Assembly: GCA_965652645.1 (NCBI GenBank)
Contig: CBFGXE010000036.1
Span: forward strand, 1-32,145
DNA length: 32,145 bases
DNA from: ZC4RG30 sp965652645
Lineage (GTDB): Bacteria > Pseudomonadota > Gammaproteobacteria > Steroidobacterales > Steroidobacteraceae
Direction: 5' to 3'
How positions within the stretch are numbered: position 1 is the stretch's first letter; each line of letters starts with the position of its first letter. The notes under the pieces are model-generated. The model did not search any database. It had not been told where the DNA came from and was given only the letters and a program-made list of their open reading frames with translations. The position numbers were made by a program, and so were the translations under genes. Of this stretch, positions 1 to 7,736 are shown in pieces.

Positions 1-49
1 GGGTGGCAAGACCGTCGGCGCCGGCGTGGTCTCCAAGATCATCAAGTAA
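1..49 (+). CDS. tuf: Elongation factor Tu, C-terminal end (partial)
   Basis: Only the last 15 codons and the TAA stop (47-49) are in the window. They read GGKTVGAGVVSKIIK, the conserved end of the third beta-barrel domain of EF-Tu, the GTPase that carries aminoacyl-tRNA to the ribosome. The gene runs in from the left edge and is followed after 25 bp by rpsJ. Tuf directly before rpsJ means the str and S10 operons are joined here, as in several gammaproteobacteria but not in E. coli. Confidence 0.93.
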   Translation, partial: GGKTVGAGVVSKIIK

Positions 50-74
50 GGTTTGAAACCAAGGTAGAAATCAG

Positions 75-386
75 ATGGCCAACCAGAACATCCGCATCCG
101 CCTGAAGGCGTTCGATCATCGCCTGATCGACAACTCGGCAAAGGAAATCGTCGAGACCGCCAAGCGCACGGGTGCGACCGTGCGCGGACCGGTGCCGCTG
201 CCCACCAAGATGGAGAAGTTCACCGTGCTGGTCTCCCCGCACGGCGACAAGGACGCGCGCGACCAGTTCGAACTGCGCACCCACAAGCGCCTGATGGACA
301 TTCTCGACCCCACCGACAAGACGGTGGACGCGCTGATGAAGCTCGAGCTGCCCGCGGGCGTCGACGTCCAGATCAAGCTGAACTGA
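75..386 (+). CDS. rpsJ: 30S ribosomal protein S10
   Basis: S10 (103 aa) sits in the head of the 30S subunit and also acts with NusB in transcription antitermination. The full length matches the family, with the conserved IRIRLKAFDHRLID start, EIVETAKRTGA and the THKRLMDI segment. The ATG is preceded by AAGGTAG as ribosome binding site. It follows tuf closely and is probably co-transcribed with it. Normally rplC comes next; here rpsJ is followed by a strong hairpin and then by a 20-kb sugar-use block on mixed strands, so it is cut off from the rest of the S10 operon. Confidence 0.98.
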   Translation: MANQNIRIRLKAFDHRLIDNSAKEIVETAKRTGATVRGPVPLPTKMEKFTVLVSPHGDKDARDQFELRTHKRLMDILDPTDKTVDALMKLELPAGVDVQIKLN

Positions 387-408
387 CAGTCAGCTGCTGA
401 AAAGAGAA

Positions 409-437
409 AGCCGGACCGGCATCCCGCCGGTCCGGCT
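409..437. terminator. Bidirectional hairpin between rpsJ and the GH51 gene
   Basis: A perfect 12-bp inverted repeat (409-420 and 426-437) with a 5-nt loop lies 22 bp after the rpsJ stop and 14 bp after the end of the convergent GH51 gene. Read on the minus strand the stem is followed by TTCTCTTTTC, a good terminator tail for the GH51 transcript. On the plus strand no T-tract follows, so termination after rpsJ is less certain. It is the only notable element between 387 and 451. Confidence 0.75.
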
Positions 438-451
438 CCTGCGGCCGGGTG

Positions 452-2038
452 TCAGGGCTGCAGCGCGATCACGCTGACCGACTTCGGCGGCAGCGTCACC
501 CTCAGTCTCCCGCCTTCCACGCTCGCAGCCAGCGGCTTCGGTGCCACGGCATCCGGCGAGTCAAAGCTGTTCTGGCTGTCCACCTTGTCCCCCGTCAGCG
601 TCTCCCCCGTGGCCGAGCGGGCGGTGAACCCGGCCAGCGAGGCGTCGATCTGCACCGGGCGGGACGGGTCGATGTTGGTGAGCGACACCCACAGCTTGCC
701 GTCGGTGCCCTTTGCCGCGATCGCATCCACGCGCGGCAGCGCAATGGAGCCGTGCGTCCAGAGGCCCGCCTCGATGTTCACCGGCACGAAGGTCGCATCC
801 TGGAAGGGCACGTACATGCGGAACACGTGGTAGGTGGGCGTGAGCAGCATCTTCTCCTTGTCGGTGACGATCATGGCCTGCAGCACGTTGATCATCTGGG
901 CGATGTTGGCGATGCGCACGCGCTCGGCGTGGCGCGCGAAGATGTTGATGTTGAGCGCGGCCAGGATTGCGTCGCGCACCGTGTGCTGCTGTATCAGGAA
1001 GCCGGGGTTGGTGCCCGGGCTGGGCGCGTACCAGCCGCCCCATTCGTCCACTGCGAGGATCAGCTTCTTTTCCGGGTCGTAGCGGTCCATGATCGCGCCG
1101 TGCTGGCGGATCAGGTCGTCCATCTTCAGCGTGTGCCTGAGGATCTCCGCGTAGCCCTTCTCGTCAAAGCCCACCGAGACGTGCTTGTCGTCCCAGTTGA
1201 GCACGGTGTAGTTGTGCAGCGAGATGCCCTCGATGTCCCAGCTCCACTTGCGGTTCTGCCAGGCCTTCATCACGGTCTCGGTCCATTCCGTGAAGCGCGC
1301 GTCGCCGCCGCCCGGTCCCACCGCGATGCGCAGCATGCGGCCATCCCCCTCCTGCTGGTCGGGGTGGTAGTTGCGCGCGAAGCGGGCGTGCATCTTCATC
1401 TGGTCGACGTAGAACTCCGGCGTCATGTTGCCGCCGCAGTCCCAGCTCTCGTTGCCGATGCCGAGGATGGGCACCTGCCAGGGTTCCTTGCGGCCGTTGG
1501 CGGCGCGCTCCTGCGCCAGCGTGGTCTCCTGCGCGGAGGTCATGTATTCCATCCAGTCGGCGGCCTCCTGCACGGTGCCGCTGCCGAGGTTGATGGAGAT
1601 GAAGGGCGCCGCGCCGATCTGCCCGGCGAAGTCCATGAACTCATGCGTGCCGAAGGTGTTCGGCTCGGTGACTCCGCCCCAGTCGGGATTCAGCGTCACG
1701 GCGCGCTTCGCGCCGACGCCGTTGCGCCAGTGGTAGTAATCGGCGAAGCAGCCGCCGGGCCAGCGCACATTGGGCACCTTGATGGCGCGCAGCGCCGCCA
1801 CCACGTCGTTGCGGATGCCGCGGGTGTTGGGAATGGGGGAGTCCCTGCCCACCCAGATGCCGTCGTAGATGCCGAAGCCCAGGTGTTCGGCGAACTGGCC
1901 AAAAATATGACGATTGATCTTCGCGCCGGGCTTGCCGGCATCGATGGACATGGTGATGCGGTCGGGCGCGGGTGCGGCGGCGGTGGCGGCCCCCGCCCAG
2001 CAGAGCCCGCAGAACAGGACGGCAAGGATTCTCGACAT
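452..2038 (-). CDS. abfA: GH51 alpha-L-arabinofuranosidase, secreted
   Basis: It should release L-arabinofuranose side chains from arabinoxylan or arabino-oligosaccharides, with retention of configuration. The protein is 528 aa. Residues 1 to about 21 form a Sec signal peptide (hydrophobic LAVLFCGLCWAGAATA), so it probably acts in the periplasm or outside. The GH51 fold is shown by RWPGGCFADYYHW near residues 92-104, GIGNESW with the acid/base Glu197, and AVDEWGGWY with the nucleophile Glu332; a C-terminal beta-domain ends with the typical LPPKSVSVIAL. The open frame extends far upstream, but the ATG at 2038 is chosen because it starts the signal peptide and has GGAAG just upstream. It is divergent from the FAH-type dehydratase gene. 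Confidence 0.93.
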   Translation of the reverse strand: MSRILAVLFCGLCWAGAATAAAPAPDRITMSIDAGKPGAKINRHIFGQFAEHLGFGIYDGIWVGRDSPIPNTRGIRNDVVAALRAIKVPNVRWPGGCFADYYHWRNGVGAKRAVTLNPDWGGVTEPNTFGTHEFMDFAGQIGAAPFISINLGSGTVQEAADWMEYMTSAQETTLAQERAANGRKEPWQVPILGIGNESWDCGGNMTPEFYVDQMKMHARFARNYHPDQQEGDGRMLRIAVGPGGGDARFTEWTETVMKAWQNRKWSWDIEGISLHNYTVLNWDDKHVSVGFDEKGYAEILRHTLKMDDLIRQHGAIMDRYDPEKKLILAVDEWGGWYAPSPGTNPGFLIQQHTVRDAILAALNINIFARHAERVRIANIAQMINVLQAMIVTDKEKMLLTPTYHVFRMYVPFQDATFVPVNIEAGLWTHGSIALPRVDAIAAKGTDGKLWVSLTNIDPSRPVQIDASLAGFTARSATGETLTGDKVDSQNSFDSPDAVAPKPLAASVEGGRLRVTLPPKSVSVIALQP

Positions 2039-2164
2039 TGTGTGCTTCCATGACAGCCGTGAAAGTGCTGCAGAAGCTATCATGACGGTCCGACCCGTCC
2101 AGCGTAAAAAACCGGCAGGGGTCGATATCGTAATGAATATCCTTCTCCAGGAGTGCTCCAGACG
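2039..2164. promoter_or_regulatory. Divergent control region, GH51 gene / kdaD-like gene
   Basis: This 126-bp region must hold the promoters of both neighbours. For GH51 (minus strand) a possible sigma-70 site is TTTACG (2103-2108), 18 bp, CATGAT (2079-2084). A short inverted repeat GACGG-N6-CCGTC (2084-2099) lies in the spacer. Further right, GATA-N10-TATC (2124-2141, with 5-bp arms GATAT/ATATC) lies just before the AGGAG ribosome binding site (2149-2153) of the plus-strand gene. The same GATA-N10-TATC spacing recurs before gbpR. Promoter calls are by eye. Confidence 0.45.
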
Positions 2165-2998
2165 ATGATCCGGGTATTTGCAACAGCGCAGGGAATGGTG
2201 CTGGAGCAGGCGGGCGCGTACCGCCAGCTGCCGGCCGAGGCAGGATTCGACCAACTGTTCACGGCTGGTGATCCGGCCGCGTGGCTGGCCTCGCACATGG
2301 CCTCCGCGCCTGTGGTGGCGGCTCCCGCGGAGTCGGCACTGCTGGCTCCCATCCAGGGCCAGGAAGTCTGGGCGGCGGGCGTCACCTACCTGCGCAGCAT
2401 GACGGCGCGCATGGAAGAGGCGCGCGAAGCCGGCGGCGGCAATTTCTATGACCGCGTGTACAACGCCGCGCGCCCCGAGCTGTTCTTCAAGGCCACGCCG
2501 CAGCGCGTGGTGGGGCCCGGTGGCAAGGTGCGCATCCGCAGCGACTCGAAGTGGAACGTGCCGGAGCCGGAACTCACGCTGGCCATCAACTCGGCCGGGC
2601 GCATCTTCGGTTTTTCCGTGGGCAATGACATGAGCTCGCGCGACATCGAGGGCGAGAATCCGCTGTACCTGCCGCAGGCGAAGACCTATGCCGGCAGCGC
2701 CGGCCTCGGCCCCTGCCTGGTGGTCACCGATGCCCTGCCCGCCGCGGACACGGTGATTGCGATGGCCATCGTTCGCGCCGGCAAGACGGTGTTCTCCGGC
2801 GAGACCAGCGTGGAGCGCATCAAGCGCCCGCTGCCATCGCTGGCGGAATACCTGTTCCGCGACAACACCTTCCCGCATGGTGCCTGGCTGATGACCGGCA
2901 CCGGCATCGTGCCGCCGGACGAGTTCACGCTCGACCATGGCGACGAGATCCGCATCACCATCGAGCCGGCCGGCACGCTGCGCAACACGGTGGCCTGA
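2165..2998 (+). CDS. FAH-family 2-keto-3-deoxypentonate dehydratase (KdaD-like)
   Basis: A 277-aa protein of the fumarylacetoacetate hydrolase superfamily. It probably removes water from a 2-keto-3-deoxypentonate to give 2-oxoglutarate semialdehyde in the cytoplasm. Family marks are PELFFKA (about 104-110), the paired metal-ligand glutamates in PEPEL (Glu134, Glu136) and GNDMSSRDIEG (Asp155). This segment resembles the same region of Caulobacter XylX (WNNPEPE, GNDVNLRDFEG), and the length matches archaeal KdaD-type enzymes. The semialdehyde dehydrogenase that would take the product follows after 31 bp, which strongly supports the role. ATG 2165 is preferred over GTG 2153, which overlaps the AGGAG ribosome binding site. 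Which enantiomer it uses cannot be read from the sequence. Confidence 0.8.
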   Translation: MIRVFATAQGMVLEQAGAYRQLPAEAGFDQLFTAGDPAAWLASHMASAPVVAAPAESALLAPIQGQEVWAAGVTYLRSMTARMEEAREAGGGNFYDRVYNAARPELFFKATPQRVVGPGGKVRIRSDSKWNVPEPELTLAINSAGRIFGFSVGNDMSSRDIEGENPLYLPQAKTYAGSAGLGPCLVVTDALPAADTVIAMAIVRAGKTVFSGETSVERIKRPLPSLAEYLFRDNTFPHGAWLMTGTGIVPPDEFTLDHGDEIRITIEPAGTLRNTVA

Positions 2999-3029
2999 GG
3001 CCGCCGCCAACGAAGTCCAGGAGCGACAC

Positions 3030-4622
3030 ATGAAACTGCAGGGAACCAGCCTGATCGCCGGCGCCAGGGGCAAGACCGGCGCCAACTCCTTCAAGGCCGT
3101 CAATCCGGCCGATGGCAGCACCCTCGAGCCTGCCTTCCATGAGGCGAGCACCGGGGAGGCCGCGCGCGCCATGGATGCCGCCGCCGAGGCGTTCGCCGAC
3201 TATCGCCGCCGGCCGGCGGAGGAACGGGCGAAGTTCCTGGAGCGCGTGGCCGATGCCATCGAGGGGCTGGGCGATGCGCTCATCGAACGCGGGGTGGCCG
3301 AGACGGGCCTGCCGGCCGCCCGCCTCACCGGCGAACGTGGCCGCACCTGCGGGCAGCTGCGGCTGTTCGCGCAGGTGGTGCGCGAGGGCTCGTGGGTGGA
3401 TGCGCGCATCGACACGGCGCTGCCGGACCGCCAGCCGCTGCCGCGCCCGGACCTGCGCCGCATGCTGGTGCCGCTGGGACCGGTGGTGGTTTTCGGTTCC
3501 AGCAACTTCCCGCTGGCCTTCTCCACCGCCGGCGGTGACACCGCCTCGGCGCTGGCTGCGGGCTGCCCCGTGGTCGTGAAGGCCCACCGTGCCCATCCCG
3601 GCACCGCCGAGCTGGTGGCCGGCGCCATCACGCAGGCGGTGGCCGACAGCGGCCTGCCTGCCGGCGTGTTCTCGATGCTGCACGGCGGCGGCTCCACCGT
3701 GGGCATGGCCATGGTGCGCCACCCCGCCGCCGCGGCCGTGGGCTTCACCGGGTCGCATGCCGCGGGCCGTGCCCTGTTCAATGCCGCGGCGGCGCGTCCG
3801 CATCCCATCCCCGTATTCGCGGAGATGAGCAGCATCAACCCGACCTTCCTGCTGCCCGATGCCCTGCGCACGCGCGGCGAGGCCATCGCCCAGGGCCTGT
3901 TTGCCTCCTTCACCATGGGCGTGGGGCAGTTCTGCACCAAGCCCGGCCTGGTGTTCGCCCTGCGGGGCAAGGAAGCCGACGGCCTTGTCGCCACGCTGTC
4001 GAAGCTGGTGGGCGAGGGCCCGGCGGGCACCATGCTCACCGGCGACATCCGCAATGCATTCGAGGAAAACCGCAAGCGCGTGGTCTCGGTGGCGGGCGTG
4101 AAGACCGTGGCGCAGTCCAGCGCGCCGACTGGGGCTTCCGGGGCGCAGGCACAGCCCAGCGTGGCCGTCACCGACGCGGCACGCTTCCTGGCCAATCCTG
4201 AGCTTGCCACGGAGGCTTTCGGGCCGTTCACGCTGGTCATCCTGGCCGACGACATCGCCCAGATGGTGGCTTGTGCGCGCGCCCTGGAGGGACAGCTCAC
4301 CGCTACGTTCCAGGCCACCGAGGTGGACCTCGCCGGTGCGGGGGAACTGCTGGATGCAGCCGAGCGTATTGCCGGGCGCGTGATCATCAATGGCTTCCCG
4401 ACCGGGGTCGAGGTCTGCCATGCGATGAACCATGGCGGGCCGTATCCGGCCACCACCGATGCGCGCTTCACGTCGGTGGGCACGGCCGCGATCCTGCGGT
4501 TTGCGCGGCCGGTGTGCTACCAAGGCTTCACGGACGCGCAGCTGCCGCCGGAGCTGCGCAACGCGAATCCGCGCAATATCCAGCGCCTGCTCAACGGCGA
4601 GCTCACGCGCAAGCCGGTCTAG
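3030..4622 (+). CDS. 2-oxoglutarate semialdehyde dehydrogenase (aldehyde dehydrogenase family)
   Basis: It should oxidise 2-oxoglutarate semialdehyde to 2-oxoglutarate with NAD(P)+, the last step of the non-phosphorylating pentose pathway. The protein is 530 aa, as usual for this branch. The fold is clear: GSSNFPLAF with Asn159, VVVKAHRAHPGT with Lys184, GFTGS in the cofactor site, general base Glu265 in FAEMSSINP, and catalytic Cys302 in GQFCTKPG. FAEMSS(I/L)NP and VKAHRAHPGT are typical of the KGSADH group rather than of betaine- or succinate-semialdehyde dehydrogenases. ATG 3030 has CAGGAG 6 bp upstream. It forms a two-gene operon with the FAH-type dehydratase. Confidence 0.92.
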   Translation: MKLQGTSLIAGARGKTGANSFKAVNPADGSTLEPAFHEASTGEAARAMDAAAEAFADYRRRPAEERAKFLERVADAIEGLGDALIERGVAETGLPAARLTGERGRTCGQLRLFAQVVREGSWVDARIDTALPDRQPLPRPDLRRMLVPLGPVVVFGSSNFPLAFSTAGGDTASALAAGCPVVVKAHRAHPGTAELVAGAITQAVADSGLPAGVFSMLHGGGSTVGMAMVRHPAAAAVGFTGSHAAGRALFNAAAARPHPIPVFAEMSSINPTFLLPDALRTRGEAIAQGLFASFTMGVGQFCTKPGLVFALRGKEADGLVATLSKLVGEGPAGTMLTGDIRNAFEENRKRVVSVAGVKTVAQSSAPTGASGAQAQPSVAVTDAARFLANPELATEAFGPFTLVILADDIAQMVACARALEGQLTATFQATEVDLAGAGELLDAAERIAGRVIINGFPTGVEVCHAMNHGGPYPATTDARFTSVGTAAILRFARPVCYQGFTDAQLPPELRNANPRNIQRLLNGELTRKPV

Positions 4623-4631
4623 GGAAGGCCA

Positions 4632-4656
4632 GGGGCGCCCCGCCAGCGGGCGCCCC
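4632..4656. terminator. Hairpin between convergent genes
   Basis: A 9-bp perfect GC-rich stem (4632-4640 and 4648-4656, 7-nt loop) fills most of the 42-bp gap between the aldehyde dehydrogenase stop and the GH43 stop. Its place between two converging genes suggests a shared terminator. No T-tract is present on either side, so this rests on position and stem strength. Confidence 0.55.
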
Positions 4657-4664
4657 CTCGCGGC

Positions 4665-6278
4665 TCATTCCTCGACGTAGTCGAAGTACTCGAAGTCGGC
4701 CGGCTGCCGCCGGCCGCTGATGTCGTGGCAGGCCATGCCCACGAAGGCGCCGGTGAAGCTCTTGGAATAACCCCGGCCGGCCTCGTCCGAAACGATCGAA
4801 TGGTCCAGCACCGTCTCGAACGTGTTCCACTGCCCGCCATCCAGCGACCAGGAGAACTGCAGCTTGTCGAAGGCCACGCGGGCCCGCAGCCATACCGCCT
4901 TGCCGCGCGGCAGCGGGGTGGCCCTGACGCCCGGCGCGTAGCTGAGGTTGAAGCGCTCGTCACCCAGGCAGCTGATCACCGCCAGGTGCTTGCGGCCTTC
5001 CTCGTCGCAGGTGATGTTCAGGTAATGGAATTTCTGCGCGCTGTAGTAGCAGATGAGGCCCGCGGCCTGCTGCAACGTGTCTGGCTCGAACTCCACCTTG
5101 GTGGTCGCGGTGTAGCAGAAGGCCTGCTGGCGGCGCGCGATCAGCGACTGGCGGAACCAGGAGCCGAATGACTCGGCGCCCAGCAGGCGCAGGTAGCCGG
5201 GGCGTGCCTTCAGCGTGAACAGCGACTCGTCCCAGGGGTAACGCAGCCACTGGAAGTCGATGGGCAGCTTGTTGCTGTTGAAGGTGGTGCGCGTGGGCGC
5301 CCCGGGCCAGGGATGCAGCGGCAGGTCGGGCGCGGGAGTCTCTGCATCCGGCTTGTTGGTGCCGTTGGCCAGCCTGAGCCAGCCATCTTCGGTCCAGTAC
5401 GCCTTCTGGATGGCGGTCTCGCGGCCCAGCGGGCAGCGCTGCTGGTCGGAGCTGGAATGCAGCGACAGCGGCCGGCCGCACAGGTGCACGATGTAGACCT
5501 CGCCCTTCTGCGTCTCCACCACGTCGCCGTGGCCGGCGCGCTGGATGGGCAGCTTCGGGTCGTCCTTGGAGGTGATGATGTGCTGGATCGGGTCGACCTC
5601 GTAGGGGCCCTCGAGGTTGCGCGAGCGGGCCATGGTCACCGCGTGCGTGTAGCCGGTGCCGCCCTCGGCGGTGAGCAGGTAGTACCAGCCATTGCGCTTG
5701 TAGATGTGCGGGCCTTCGGTGACGCGCAGTTCGGTGCCGCGGAAGATGTTGCGGATGGGGCCGACCAGCCGGCGCGCCTTCGGGTCGTATTCCTGCAGCA
5801 GGATGCCGTTGAAGGGGTGGCGGCCGGGGCGGTAGTCCCACTCCATGTTGAGCAGCCACTTGCGCCCGTCATCGTCGTGGAACAGCGAGGCGTCGAAGCC
5901 GCTGCTGTTCAGGTACACCGGGTCGGACCAGGGTCCCTCGATGGACGGGCTGGTGGTCACGTAGTTGTGCATGTCCTTGAAGCTGCCCTCGTGGCGCTTC
6001 ACGTCGGTGTAGACCAGCCAGAACAGGCCGTCGGCATAGGTGAGGCAGGGCGCCCAGATGCCGCCGGAGTCCGGGTTGCCGCGCATGTCGAGCAGTTCGG
6101 CGCGGTCCAGCGGGTGGGCGATCAGGCGCCAGTTCACCAGGTCGCGCGAGTGGTGGATCTGCACGCCGGGGTACCACTCGAAGGTGGAGGTAGCGATGTA
6201 ATAGTCATCGCCCACCCGCACGATCGAGGGATCGGGGTTGAACCCGGGGAGGATGGGGTTGCGGATCATTCCAGTCAT
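4665..6278 (-). CDS. xynB: GH43 beta-xylosidase / alpha-L-arabinofuranosidase, cytoplasmic
   Basis: An inverting glycosidase that probably cuts xylo-oligosaccharides to xylose. The 537-aa protein has the two-domain layout of long GH43 beta-xylosidases: a five-bladed propeller (about 1-320) and a C-terminal beta-sandwich (about 340-537). Catalytic residues are visible: base Asp16 in NPDPS, pKa-tuning Asp129 in GFDASLF, acid Glu188 in RVTEGPHIY. There is no signal peptide, so it should work inside the cell on oligosaccharides brought in by the symporter encoded just upstream, whose stop is 5 bp before this start. ATG 6278 is chosen; the in-frame ATG at 6269 is a possible alternative. Last gene of a four-gene operon. 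Confidence 0.93.
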   Translation of the reverse strand: MTGMIRNPILPGFNPDPSIVRVGDDYYIATSTFEWYPGVQIHHSRDLVNWRLIAHPLDRAELLDMRGNPDSGGIWAPCLTYADGLFWLVYTDVKRHEGSFKDMHNYVTTSPSIEGPWSDPVYLNSSGFDASLFHDDDGRKWLLNMEWDYRPGRHPFNGILLQEYDPKARRLVGPIRNIFRGTELRVTEGPHIYKRNGWYYLLTAEGGTGYTHAVTMARSRNLEGPYEVDPIQHIITSKDDPKLPIQRAGHGDVVETQKGEVYIVHLCGRPLSLHSSSDQQRCPLGRETAIQKAYWTEDGWLRLANGTNKPDAETPAPDLPLHPWPGAPTRTTFNSNKLPIDFQWLRYPWDESLFTLKARPGYLRLLGAESFGSWFRQSLIARRQQAFCYTATTKVEFEPDTLQQAAGLICYYSAQKFHYLNITCDEEGRKHLAVISCLGDERFNLSYAPGVRATPLPRGKAVWLRARVAFDKLQFSWSLDGGQWNTFETVLDHSIVSDEAGRGYSKSFTGAFVGMACHDISGRRQPADFEYFDYVEE

Positions 6279-6283
6279 TTCTT

Positions 6284-7699
6284 TCAGGCTCCCACCGGCG
6301 CTATGCGTTCCTGCCACCCACGTGTCAGCCGGTACCAGTTGAGGCAGATGATCACCAGCAGGGCTCCCACGATGGAGCTTCCCGCGAAGGCCAGCTTGAT
6401 GCCGAACAGCGCGGTGGGCGTCTGTTCGGTGTTGGCCACATAACCGAACGCAGCCAGGATGCCGCCGGCCGCGGCCTGCCCCAGGGCGTTGCCCACGTTG
6501 AGCACAAAGAGGTGCCCGGCGCAGAACATGGCCATGGCGCCCTTGCCGACGGTCTTGATGCCGAAGTCCACCGTGTCAGGCACCGCCGAGAACAGCAGCG
6601 GGATGAACATCATGTGGAAGAAGTTGGCGATCATGGTGAGCGAGAGCGCCTGCAGTATCCATTCGCGCGGAATGAAGAAAAGCAGCAGGTTGACGGCAAT
6701 GGTGCCCGCCAGGGCCCCCTGCATGATGCGCACCTTGCACCGGGTGCGGATCAGGCGGTTGGCGACGATCACGCCACCGACGCCGGCCAGCATGGTCAGT
6801 CCCAGGAACAGCGCGATCAGGTTTTCGGTCACCGCGAAGATGCCTGCAAGCCAGTTGATGATCGCGTACTCCGATGTCACCGAGCCGTAGTTGTTGATGA
6901 GGTAGTAGTTGACGAAGTAGGCCTTGGTGGAACCCTGGATGCCGCCGCGCGTCATGATCACCAGTGTCGCCAGGCCGATGATGAGCCACTGCGAATTGGT
7001 GAACATCGACTTGATGTCCTGCATCGGGCTCTGCTTCGGGCGGGACTCGTCCTCGTCGTGGTAGATGCGCTCCTTCGTGAGGGCGAAGCAGCCAACGAAG
7101 CCGAACACGGCGATCACCGCCAGGATGGCCATGGCGAAGGGGAAGCCGAGGCGCAGGTTCTCGGGGTCGCCGCCGCCGCCCAGGATGCGCGCCAGCGGCA
7201 GCACCGATGTGGTCACCAGGAAGCCGCCGATCATCGCGAGGCCGAAGCGCCAGGTCTGCAGGTTGGCCCGCTCCTCGCTGTCGCCGGTGATCGCCCCGCC
7301 CAGTGCCGAGTAGGGGATGTTGATGGCGGAATAGGCCGTCACCAGCAGCATGTAGCTGATGTAGGCGTAGACCACCTTGTACTGCATGGACACATCCGGG
7401 GTGATGAATGCGGCCACGGCCAGCACGCCGTAAGGAATCGCGATCCACAACATCCATGGGCGGTAGCGCCCGTGCCGGGAGCGCGTGCGGTCGGCAATGG
7501 CGCCCAGTGCCGGGTCGATCACCGCGTCGAAGAGCCGCACCACCAGGAACAGCGTGCCGGCAGCGGCAGCGGTGAGCCCGTAGACGTCGGTGTAGAAGTA
7601 CAGCAGCAGGTTCGCGATGGCCTGGTAGACGATGTTGCTCGACATGTCTCCCAGGCCGAAGCCGAACTTCTCGCGCGTCGAAATATTCTGCTTGGCCAT
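6284..7699 (-). CDS. GPH-family sugar:cation symporter (xyloside transporter)
   Basis: A 471-aa membrane protein of the glycoside-pentoside-hexuronide:cation symporter family, with about 12 hydrophobic segments. The N-terminus has the family pattern FGFGLGDMSSN, followed by LRLFDAVIDP-like VVRLFDAVIDPALGAIADRTRSRHGRYRPW (the DP and RxGRYRPW parts are typical of MelB/XylP proteins). Placed between a GH10 xylanase and a GH43 beta-xylosidase it most likely imports xylobiose or short xylo-oligosaccharides, as for XynP/XylP-type members. The first half ends in a charged linker near residue 220 (HDEDESRPKQ). The exact substrate is inferred from its neighbours. Confidence 0.9.
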   Translation of the reverse strand: MAKQNISTREKFGFGLGDMSSNIVYQAIANLLLYFYTDVYGLTAAAAGTLFLVVRLFDAVIDPALGAIADRTRSRHGRYRPWMLWIAIPYGVLAVAAFITPDVSMQYKVVYAYISYMLLVTAYSAINIPYSALGGAITGDSEERANLQTWRFGLAMIGGFLVTTSVLPLARILGGGGDPENLRLGFPFAMAILAVIAVFGFVGCFALTKERIYHDEDESRPKQSPMQDIKSMFTNSQWLIIGLATLVIMTRGGIQGSTKAYFVNYYLINNYGSVTSEYAIINWLAGIFAVTENLIALFLGLTMLAGVGGVIVANRLIRTRCKVRIMQGALAGTIAVNLLLFFIPREWILQALSLTMIANFFHMMFIPLLFSAVPDTVDFGIKTVGKGAMAMFCAGHLFVLNVGNALGQAAAGGILAAFGYVANTEQTPTALFGIKLAFAGSSIVGALLVIICLNWYRLTRGWQERIAPVGA

Positions 7700-7736
7700 G
7701 GTTTTTCTGTTTTCCCCGGAAGTTGGGTGGTCTGGC

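Noticed and set aside
449..2053. Long plus-strand open frame opposite the GH51 gene.
   Set aside because: Arg/His/Val-rich translation without a domain; the opposite strand has clear GH51 motifs and a signal peptide. A usual effect of high GC at third positions.
2955..4523. 522-codon minus-strand open frame opposite the aldehyde dehydrogenase.
   Set aside because: The plus strand has the full set of ALDH catalytic residues; the antisense product is compositionally biased.
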